Assembly: GCA_030142905.1 (NCBI GenBank)
Contig: JASJOG010000042.1
Coordinates: forward strand, 1,428,501-1,492,500
Direction of reading: 5' to 3'
DNA: 64,000 bases
From: Heliopora coerulea
Lineage: Eukaryota; Cnidaria; Anthozoa; Scleralcyonacea; Helioporidae
In this document: in pieces, positions 60,508 through 64,000 of the stretch
Position numbering within the stretch: position 1 is the first letter of the stretch
Layout of the letters: each line of letters opens with the position of its first letter
Position numbers and translations under genes: made by a program
Notes under the pieces: generated by a model
Database searches by the model: none
What the model saw: only the letters and a program-made list of their open reading frames with translations
What the model was told of the DNA's origin: nothing

Positions 60508-61586
60508 AACTGTTATTCTTTCTTTCTTTCCAACTGTTATTCTTTCTTTCTTTCTTTCCAACTGTTTTCCTTCTTTTCTGTTTCTCTCTTTATTTCTTTC
60601 TTTCGTATTTTAGAGCTAAAAGATGCAGTCAAATCAGACGTTCTTGAAAGTATTCCGAATGACAGCACTGACATAAATTTACTTCCAGACGAAAATGACA
60701 TACCTGAACTGCAGGTAACATATGGTGCATCCTTGGAAAGTTGTTAGAGATTGGTAAACTCTCTTGCAACATCAGTTACTGGCGGGAACAGTTTCAGTCC
60801 TGCTAGTACAGGGTTTTTCAATTGTGGAAAATATTCGTTGTAACAATCCATAGTTATTATCTACACGTGATCGTGTTATCCTTATTATCTCATTCAGTAA
60901 AGAGATTAAAAGGGCTTTACTAGGTCCGTATCTGACGTTCTAGTTTTACTCTGGCTAACGCCAGATGATTTTATTCGTCAAGGGGAGACGTCTCGTACGG
61001 AAAAGGGCTAAAAATTATTTTGAATTCTCGTTTCATAAATTGATGAATTATTTCCCATGATGATTTCCTAAATAATTCCTGAATGTCGTAAATATCATTC
61101 AGAACTTACTAATAAGAAATCAGTTCTGTATCGCATTTACAGTTTCGCATCGTGGTATGAAACGCTTCTCGGTAATAATTTTTCCTTTTTGTTGCTCTAT
61201 GAATTATTGACGAGTTTGAAATTTAAGATTTACTCAAGATGAGCTTTATAACTTCAATCACTACAAGAGGAAATCTCGAATGCCTCTTTGAAAGATAATT
61301 GCCTTTTACTATTTTTGCTTATATACTCATTTTTTTCATTCAAAGTTTATTTTTATATTTTTTTCCCCATTTTTTTTTCACAATGTGTGTATAGACGACT
61401 AGCTTGAACTTTCTATCATCGTGATAAAAATGGTCGAGCCATACCAACTGTCCTTCACTTTTCTGATTTCTTATTTAGCCGGTGAGTAAAATCGTAGACG
61501 TGACAAGCTTCAAGAATGGCCTACCTCTGTTTCCACGCCTTCCACCTCCGACATTCCCGGAGCCGTCAAATAAGTCAAAATTATGA
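28308..61586 (+). CDS. IDE: Insulin-degrading enzyme (insulysin), complete, 32 coding exons, 992 aa
   Basis: M16 zinc metallopeptidase that cleaves insulin, amyloid-beta and other small peptides in a closed two-half chamber. Exons: 28308-28473, 29516-29592, 30769-30795, 31642-31745, 32869-32942, 34606-34701, 36968-37090, 37818-37930, 38146-38235, 39013-39085, 39210-39302, 40071-40162, 40827-40907, 41552-41655, 42536-42638, 43352-43447, 43554-43580, 43671-43753, 46813-46957, 50031-50141, 50988-51108, 51990-52081, 54719-54830, 55451-55518, 56578-56677, 56759-56802, 57793-57873, 57955-58102, 59439-59500, 59624-59687, 60614-60714, 61479-61586. They sum to 2979 bases in one open frame. Zinc site HFCEH at residues 69-73 and Glu150; conserved [15 protein letters not shown] near the C-end. 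An in-frame TGA at 28296 supports the start, so the long N-terminal targeting extension of vertebrate IDE is absent. The protein ends SKL, a type 1 peroxisomal signal. Intron 2 appears to use a GC donor. Length and order match human IDE (1019 aa). Confidence 0.97.
29516..29592 (+). CDS. IDE: IDE exon 2, zinc-binding HxxEH exon
   Basis: Encodes [20 protein letters not shown] ending LGTKK. His69 and His73 bind zinc and Glu72 is the general base in this family. The exon must end at AAG 29592 to join FPEENKFTQ (exon 3) with conserved length. The following bases are GCAGGT, i.e. a GC-type donor. The GT four bases further on would put a stop in the next exon unless a different acceptor is used. Confidence 0.92.
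32869..34701 (+). CDS. IDE: IDE exons 5 and 6, third zinc ligand
   Basis: Exon 5 (32869-32942) ends EVNAVHS plus one base, and exon 6 (34606-34701) completes Glu150 and reads [16 protein letters not shown]. Glu150 lies 77 residues after His73, the same spacing as in human IDE. Its codon is split by intron 5, which contains the inverted PLE-like pair at 33,129-33,705. Exon 6 ends HPYTKFGTG. Confidence 0.93.
33129..33705. mobile_element. Non-autonomous PLE-like element with inverted ends, in IDE intron 5
   Basis: Left AAATAACTCAGGATATAAGC ... CATCAGATCATCT and right AGATGATCTGATG ... GCTTATATCTTGAGTTATTT are inverted copies of about 90 bases, around 400 bases with no PLE protein. The right copy has CTGATGA and GAAA (33613-33630) in the layout of a hammerhead core. 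The shape fits a PLE with inverted terminal copies and a lost body. Confidence 0.55.
34945..34989. repeat. (CATA)n/(TA)n microsatellite
   Basis: CATACATACATACAT runs into uninterrupted TATA. It is the left flank of the PLE fragment at about 34,990-35,156. Confidence 0.85.
34990..35156 (+). mobile_element. PLE terminal fragment between (TA)n tracts, ending in a hammerhead
   Basis: About 165 bases with (TA)n directly on both sides (34,960-34,989 and 35,157-35,197), ending in the ribozyme-like fold at 35,111-35,156. ACTGATGAGG and GGCCGAAACG are the usual hallmarks of PLE terminal copies. No protein is encoded. Insertion into, or expansion of, a TA repeat would explain the flanks. It lies in IDE intron 6. 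Confidence 0.55.
35111..35156 (+). ncRNA. Hammerhead ribozyme, near-perfect fold
   Basis: Stem I ACTACA (35111-35116) with TGTAGT (35151-35156), fully paired. Core CTGATGA (35117-35123). Stem II GGCC-CAGTA-GGCC. Core GAA, then stem III ACG-GTTC-CGT, then C at 35150 as the cleavage base (GTC site). Every invariant core base of the hammerhead is present and all three stems close. PLEs are known to carry compact hammerheads in their terminal copies, so this is probably that class rather than an isolated ribozyme. Confidence 0.8.
35157..35197. repeat. (TA)n microsatellite
   Basis: About 40 bases of pure TA directly after the hammerhead stem I. A further TA-rich block with short ATAC/GTAT units lies at 35,325-35,404. 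Confidence 0.85.
35407..36819 (-). mobile_element. Tc1/mariner-family transposon fossil in IDE intron 6
   Basis: Terminal inverted repeats of about 28 bases: CAAGGGGTGAGCAAAAAAAA on the left and the inverted CAGGGGGTGGGCAAAAAAAA on the right. TA follows the right end; the left flank AA may be a decayed TA. On the minus strand [11 protein letters not shown] (near 35,910-35,945) is the last catalytic-Glu block of Tc1 transposases, and [19 protein letters not shown] ends the protein, but in a shifted frame. The N-terminal part is not readable. Confidence 0.75.
36821..36923. repeat. (TGTA)n then (TA)n microsatellite
   Basis: About 13 TGTA units, a few TATATG units and about 20 TA units, directly after the Tc1-like element and 45 bases before IDE exon 7. 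Such a tract near an acceptor may be length-variable between individuals. Confidence 0.85.
37304..37384 (+). repeat. tRNA-like sequence (tRNA-derived repeat)
   Basis: GAGTCTC start, AGTAGCTCAATGGTGCAG as a D-arm/A-box-like part, GGGTTCGATCCCC as a clean B box/T arm, and GGGGATC at the 3' end. It is related to the pair at 52,646 and 52,941. The D and anticodon parts have extra bases, so I call it a derived repeat rather than a tRNA gene. Confidence 0.5.
38420..38835. repeat. Long CCCT/CCTT pyrimidine tract in IDE intron 9
   Basis: About 415 bases almost wholly C and T on the plus strand, in CCCT and CCTT units with a higher-order CTTTCCTTCCTTCCCT pattern. It is preceded by CGTT/CGTCCGTC repeats at 38,278-38,345. 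ORFs on either strand here are repeat artefacts. Confidence 0.9.
41740..41965. repeat. Degenerate GGATAG purine repeat in IDE intron 14
   Basis: Units like GGATAGGACGGGATAG and GGATGAGATGGGATAA repeat imperfectly for about 220 bases. No coding signal. Confidence 0.6.
44016..45030 (-). pseudogene. Tc1-family transposase, inactivated by three TGA stops
   Basis: The minus strand gives [20 protein letters not shown] (paired-like DNA-binding helix), [28 protein letters not shown] and PIENLW, the three DDE catalytic blocks in order. It is one continuous frame except for TGA at 44601-44603, 44346-44348 and 44235-44237. The first and last stand where Trp is expected and the middle one fits CGA to TGA. 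No ATG is seen at the N-end. All three are single transitions and there are no frameshifts, so the loss is fairly recent. Confidence 0.85.
45260..45500 (+). mobile_element. PLE 3' remnant nested in the Tc1 element
   Basis: CCTCCCGTATGATGTCACTG and TTAGTCTGACGATGATTTTG are close to the 3' end of the PLE at 49,720-49,815. The core CTGACGA-GATTTT-GTAAT-AAAATC-GAAA has the hammerhead layout (N7 = C). A similar fragment without the Tc1 lies near 10,965-11,130. Confidence 0.55.
45786..46530. repeat. (TG)n followed by a long purine-rich GGGACA/AGGACA repeat
   Basis: TGTGTGTG at 45,786-45,830, then about 630 bases of degenerate AGGGACAGG, GGACAAGG, AGAGAC units, purine-rich on the plus strand. The long minus-strand ORFs here (Ser/Leu/Pro-rich) are repeat artefacts. 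In IDE intron 18. Confidence 0.7.
47345..47625 (+). mobile_element. tRNA-derived SINE-like element in IDE intron 19
   Basis: The head has TGGCACAGTGATAGTGC (A-box-like) and GGTTCGATTCC (B box, 47399-47409), as in tRNA-derived SINEs. The body includes GAGAAGAGTGTTGTCCAGTT and ACTCTGGTTTCCTCCTGTAG. The same body without the head occurs at about 52,445-52,575, which defines a family. The tail ends AGTATAAATAAAGG with no long poly(A). Confidence 0.6.
47845..49902 (+). mobile_element. Penelope-like element with inverted ends and 12-bp target duplication, in IDE intron 19
   Basis: TTTCTGCTACAT flanks the element at 47833-47844 and 49903-49914. About 110 bases at the left are an inverted copy of the right end (for example AAACATACTCCGAGTATCAG against CTGATACTCGGAGTATGTTT). 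The body encodes a PLE reverse transcriptase and a GIY-YIG domain. The right end carries a CTGATGA-GAATTT-AAATTC-GAAA hammerhead-like core at 49786-49814. Confidence 0.88.
48008..49614 (+). pseudogene. PLE reverse transcriptase with GIY-YIG domain, frameshifted, YVDN active site
   Basis: ORF from ATG 48008 to 49351, then a shifted frame to 49614. Motifs: [31 protein letters not shown] (motif A, catalytic Asp), [15 protein letters not shown] (motif B), KRYVDNTLL (motif C), [10 protein letters not shown]. The GIY-YIG start is [20 protein letters not shown] and the end is [20 protein letters not shown]. Motif C has Asn where PLEs have the second catalytic Asp, which should cripple DNA synthesis. 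The frame breaks near 49,310-49,345. The N-terminal part before YGLPKTHK is short, so the copy is probably 5' truncated. Confidence 0.85.
50450..50740. repeat. Degenerate ACAGTAC repeat in IDE intron 20
   Basis: Units such as ACAGTACAATACAGTACGG recur for about 290 bases. Cys/Tyr-rich ORFs on the minus strand come from the repeat and are not genes. Confidence 0.6.
52585..53075. mobile_element. Inverted pair of tRNA-headed repeats in IDE intron 22
   Basis: Two tRNA-like units in opposite directions (52646-52721 minus, 52941-53016 plus), each with about 60 bases of matching flank (CGTCAAGCTCTGTACTCAG against CTGAGTATAGAGCTTGACG), around a centre of about 220 bases. The whole forms one long foldback. 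It stands next to a (TA)n tract at 53,140-53,232. Confidence 0.65.
52941..53016 (+). tRNA. tRNA-like cloverleaf inside a repeat (probable pseudo-tRNA)
   Basis: 76 bases: acceptor GAGTCTT pairs with GGGGCTC including G-T pairs, D arm TAGCTCAATGGTTAGAGC, T arm GGGTTCGATCCC. The anticodon stem of this copy is poor (TGTCA/TCAGA). The minus-strand copy at 52646-52721 is better (TCTAA/TCAGA, loop CCGGTCA, anticodon position GGT), but has C instead of the usual T at position 33. Because it is repeated with its flanks, I treat it as tRNA-derived mobile DNA. Confidence 0.4.
53140..53232. repeat. (TA)n/(TGTATA)n microsatellite
   Basis: ATACATGTATATATGTAC followed by about 18 TA units, ending directly at the hairpin at 53,232. 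Confidence 0.85.
53232..53351. repeat. Near-perfect hairpin, about 58-base arms
   Basis: CGCTTACCTCAAAAAGTCAC ... GAATCTTCAGGTG and its inverted copy CACCTGAAGATTC ... GTGACTTTTTGAGGTAAGCG meet with almost no loop; only one or two mismatches. It sits between (TA)n tracts, like the PLE pieces at 35.1 and 53.5-54.4 kb. Confidence 0.75.
53417..53482. repeat. (TA)n microsatellite, left flank of PLE
   Basis: TA units with ATATGTACATATATG interruptions, ending where the inverted-repeat PLE begins. Confidence 0.8.
53483..54441 (-). mobile_element. PLE with inverted ends between two (TA)n tracts, in IDE intron 22
   Basis: The right 220 bases (54,221-54,441) are an inverted copy of the left (about 53,515-53,745); both contain GGGGCAGCGCCCCGAAACG or its reverse. 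The right copy still encodes [20 protein letters not shown], the same C-end as the minus-strand ORF. So a full copy on the minus strand is joined head-to-head to a truncated one. (TA)n lies directly on both sides. Confidence 0.8.
53668..54222 (-). pseudogene. PLE C-terminal protein with Cys cluster and GIY-YIG nuclease domain
   Basis: 184 codons without a stop. [13 protein letters not shown] is the Cys cluster found just before the nuclease in PLE proteins; [20 protein letters not shown] and [10 protein letters not shown] are the GIY-YIG core (Tyr and Arg kept); [11 protein letters not shown] holds the catalytic-Glu region. The reverse transcriptase that should precede it is absent, so the copy is 5' truncated although intact in this part. 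Confidence 0.75.
54443..54491. repeat. (TA)n microsatellite, right flank of PLE
   Basis: About 24 uninterrupted TA units between the PLE end and unique intron sequence. Confidence 0.88.
54890..55200. repeat. Degenerate GAGGTAGAA purine repeat in IDE intron 23
   Basis: Units such as GTGGAGGTGGAGACTAAAG and GAGGTAGAATTGAAAGTAG, purine-rich on the plus strand. The ORFs on both strands are artefacts of the repeat. Confidence 0.6.
56578..56802 (+). CDS. IDE: IDE exons 25 and 26, conserved C-terminal-half motif
   Basis: Exon 25 (56578-56677) ends TLRTKEQLG and exon 26 (56759-56802, 44 bases) continues [14 protein letters not shown]. In human IDE the Arg and Tyr of this block help hold the substrate in the active site; both are kept. 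The intron between is only 81 bases, the shortest in the gene. Confidence 0.93.
58115..58327. repeat. Long hairpin, PLE-type inverted ends, in IDE intron 28
   Basis: Arms of about 100 bases, for example GTTGATCGTCCAGGTTAATG and its inverted CATTAACCTGGACGATCAAC. Each arm contains GTCGAAACGTCAGTCACT, and the left arm on the minus strand also has CTGAAGA, a hammerhead-like layout. No body is left between the arms. Confidence 0.7.
58755..58962. repeat. Hairpin, PLE-type inverted ends, in IDE intron 28
   Basis: GCAAGGAACATACTCCGATG ... CGACTTTATTT and the inverted AAATAAAGTCG ... CAGAGTATGTTTCTTGC. AAAGTCGAAATATCACCG is close to the PLE 3' ends at 45.39 and 49.81 kb. It lies 430 bases after the hairpin at 58,115. 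Confidence 0.7.
60361..60600. repeat. (CCTT)n and (TTTC)n tract just before IDE exon 31
   Basis: About 18 pure CCTT units, then CTTTCC mixtures and TTTC units interrupted by CAACTGTTAT. It ends 10-15 bases before the acceptor at 60,613, so it forms a very long polypyrimidine stretch for exon 31. Confidence 0.88.
60945..61025. repeat. Copy of the GACGTCTCCCCTT short dispersed repeat
   Basis: ACTCTGGCTAACGCCAGATG, then TTCGTCAAGGGGAGACGTCTC and GGAAAAGGGCTAA. It matches, in the other direction, the copy broken by the PLE at 6.7-7.3 kb. Confidence 0.55.
61479..61586 (+). CDS. IDE: IDE last coding exon with C-terminal SKL
   Basis: Acceptor TTATTTAG, then [20 protein letters not shown], a Pro-rich tail, and NKSKL before TGA 61584-61586. 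FKxGLPLFP is conserved in IDE. No AATAAA occurs close behind the stop; the next candidates are ATTAAA near 62,352 and AATAAA near 62,440, so the 3' UTR length is unknown. Confidence 0.93.
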   Translation, partial: PVSKIVDVTSFKNGLPLFPRLPPPTFPEPSNKSKL

Positions 61587-62708
61587 CACACCTTTTAGCA
61601 AGATAACACATTTTTACGATTCCAGCTAACAAATGGCATGAAGAAAATCGTTGGTTATGTGGCACTTCCGTTGGTAGATTGGATCTCAACTGGAGCTAGT
61701 CTAGTAGTTTGCGCCCATTGGAATACTCAATCAAACGGTTGGCATCAGATAGTGCAATATCAAAGGGTTCTTCACTTAGTTCATATCATCTTTGGCTCAT
61801 GCAGTTTCTTTGTTCCCCGGGCTTAATACATTACTTGTCAAACTCATTAAGGCATTCATGTACTTTATGACAAAATCTCACCATTTCCACGTGTTTGTTG
61901 GCAATTTAGAGACTCCCTCCAAACTTCGCCAACGACGATATAAATAGATTACATACCTTGGCCTCGGTGTTTAAGCGTTATATCGATGCTCTGGCTTCGC
62001 CCTCAGGCTGATTTTAGCGCACAACCCTTTCATGCATACCGTTGTCGTACAATAACCAATTGCAACAAGGGAAATAACGAAAGAATAGAGCAAAAACACA
62101 AAAGACAAAAAAGAAATTATTCATGAAAGGTTAAAGATTTCGGTCACGGTATATAACCCTCACATATTTTAGTCTGAGGTGAAACCAACGTTTCGACAGC
62201 AATTTGGGAAGAAGCACAAAAGATCTGCAAAGGAACGCCCTGTGAATCCATGAGACAGACACAGTTTGATATTTTTGATATTTCGCAATAACTTTAACAA
62301 CGTCCTGGATTTCACAATTCATTGCGCAATGTGATGTATGCAGGATACCATTAAAGCATTAAATTACAATACATCATGAATGAAGTGAAGTATGGAGCAG
62401 CCATCGAGACCAATCTTTAGAAGTCAAAACGTTCTTTCAAATAAAAGCAGCTTTTCCGGGCTTGTTTTTTCATTTTACATACTCTTTATGGTAGGACGTG
62501 ACAGGAACACAGGTTCGTCAATTTAGGTAGTCACACCCTTGTTGAGTCACGTCCTATCTTAAAGTTATGTGCTCAATATCCGCATTGCATATTCTTGTTT
62601 TTAGAGAGAGTAGAAGCGACACCAGCATTTCAGCTTCGCTCAGTTTTGATGAAAACTACTCATTCTTGTGCGTAAATCCCTGATTGTTTTCGAAAACCGT
62701 GTTATTAC

Positions 62709-62966
62709 CTGAATTTTTCTTTGAGGAATATCGCAATAAGTTGACTTTTTTTTTCCTGTCCGCGCCGAGAAAACAATTAACGCAATTGTCACCTGTGATC
62801 AGTCCATCTATGGTGGCTTTCAAGATTTTGTTAACCCGAGTTTCATCGAACGTCTTGGACGTGATTAACTTTGTCTTTACAATTGACCTGAGCGGAAAAG
62901 ATGACGACCGCAACTCTTCAATCGATTTAACCGCAACCCTTGACTTGCAGTAAACCTTGTATCTTG
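62709..62966 (-). CDS. Possible internal exon of an unrecognised gene
   Basis: 258 bases with acceptor ATATTTCAG and donor GTAATA. Frame: RYKVYCKSRVAVKSIEELRS, then KTFDETRVNKILKATIDGLI, CVNCFLGADRKKKVNLLRYS. Lys/Arg-rich, with two close Cys. I do not recognise it. The plus strand is also open here, so strand and reality are uncertain. The rest of 61,587-62,708 holds the IDE 3' flank and a PLE-end-like GTCGAAACGTTGG (minus strand, near 62,195). Confidence 0.3.
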
Positions 62967-63174
62967 CTGAAATATAGGTATGGATTTCAAAGGGCTTAAA
63001 TTCGGTAAGAAGTGAGTTTTTGTTTGTTATCCAGTTGTTTATTATTGCTTAACAGATATTGTGCTGCGAGAATCATTGATTATTCTATTTTGCTCGCAAA
63101 ACGTCTATAGCATATCCTCTTGTTGGTGGACAAAGAAAAATTATTTGAATTGTTTGAAGAGAATGAAAAACTGT

Positions 63175-63330
63175 GCAGATGAGGAAGAAGAGAAGGACGA
63201 GGAAGAAGAAGAAGAGGAAGGGGGAGAAGAAGAGGAAGGAGAAGGAGAAGAAGAAAGGAAGAGAAAGAAGAAGGAGAAGAAGAAGAGGAAGGAGAAGGAC
63301 AAGAAGAAAGGAAGAGAAAGAAGGAGGTTT
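63175..63330. repeat. (GAA)n/(GGA)n purine tract
   Basis: GAAGAAGAGGAAGG-type units for about 155 bases; the Glu/Lys-rich ORF over it is an artefact. I see no gene in the remaining sequence to 64,000. Confidence 0.85.
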
Positions 63331-64000
63331 TGAATTTTAAATGGTGCAGTTTACATGCGGGATCAGGAAGTATGCAACCGCAGAAAAGTCTTCAGATAGC
63401 CATCTTCTTCATTCTGGTGGAAGGAAATTACATTGTACCTTGAGTTAGAAGCTCATTTAAAGAACCCTTAAGCTCATGATTCCTCAGATTATAAAAGTGT
63501 TCTTTAATTTTTTCATCGCGAGACTTCAAATTCACGGCGTTTAGTCGTGTACAGTTTAGAATATGGGATATTGCATTGGAAACCAAGTAATTACAAAAGC
63601 ACCTCAGGCGTGTGAGTTTTTTCTGGTAATATATCTCATTGGTTATATATTTTGCCTACTCTGTTGAAGTATGAAGTCGTCGCAATAGGACACAAAACAA
63701 CTGCCACTAGTGGTGCCTACCTAATTTCAGTTGGTGTTCGGCAAGGCAGTAACAGGAGGTGTGAGCTAGTTCTTATACTTTTTCGATTAGTTTCGTGGAA
63801 CTGCTTAATTTTTCAACACTCGATTTCAGGGAAGTACGATTATTTCCTTAAATTTTGATACATTACAGTAGCACTGGATATCGTTTCTGAGCTGATATAG
63901 AGTGAACTGCCTGTAAAAAGTTTGGAAAGAAAATTTTAATATGTTCTTTGCAGATTCAAAGATTCTGGAAAGCACAGAACATTTCGCATATTTACAGCAG

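Noticed and set aside
60244..60747. 167-codon ORF
   Set aside because: Most is the CCTT repeat; only 60614-60714 is IDE exon 31.
63061..63333. Glu/Lys-rich ORF
   Set aside because: Produced by the GAA repeat.

Overview
Kind of sequence. This is a window of an intron-rich animal nuclear genome, most likely an anthozoan cnidarian such as a stony coral or sea anemone. I infer this from three conserved animal genes with many short exons, a large load of Penelope-like retroelements (PLEs), Tc1/mariner fossils, foldback elements, telomere-like TTAGGG repeats and (TA)n tracts. The species cannot be told from the sequence alone. Several ORF starts read as M are really GTG or TTG, so genes were rebuilt from splice sites, reading phase and conserved motifs.

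Layout. (1) 103-18,047, minus strand: an NRF-6-like (nose resistant to fluoxetine) multipass membrane acyltransferase. Eight exons are located, two small linking exons are not, and the 3' end leaves the window on the left. Its introns hold a PLE fragment with an 11-bp target duplication (6.7-7.3 kb), a head-to-head PLE inverted duplication with a 13-bp target duplication (11.9-14.0 kb), and several foldback elements. (2) 20.3-22.2 kb, plus strand: signs of a small secreted-protein gene (candidate signal-peptide exon and two phase-compatible 3' exons), not recognised. (3) 23,327-27,869, minus strand: the DNA replication factor SLD5/GINS4 in six exons; the last exon was not found. (4) 28,308-61,586, plus strand: a complete insulin-degrading enzyme gene (IDE), 32 coding exons, 992 aa, ending in the peroxisomal signal SKL. 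GINS4 and IDE are divergent, with 438 bp between their start codons. (5) 61.6-64.0 kb: the region after IDE, with one possible minus-strand exon of an unknown gene and a (GAA)n tract.

Mobile DNA. The IDE introns carry two decayed Tc1/mariner elements, a PLE with a YVDN active site, a PLE GIY-YIG module between (TA)n tracts, tRNA-derived inverted repeats, a SINE-like family and long CCCT/CCTT tracts. The most notable signal is a near-perfect hammerhead-ribozyme fold at 35,111-35,156 next to a (TA)n tract in IDE intron 6. Weaker hammerhead-like cores sit at the ends of other PLE copies here. Many of the hairpins look like PLE inverted terminal copies in different stages of internal loss.
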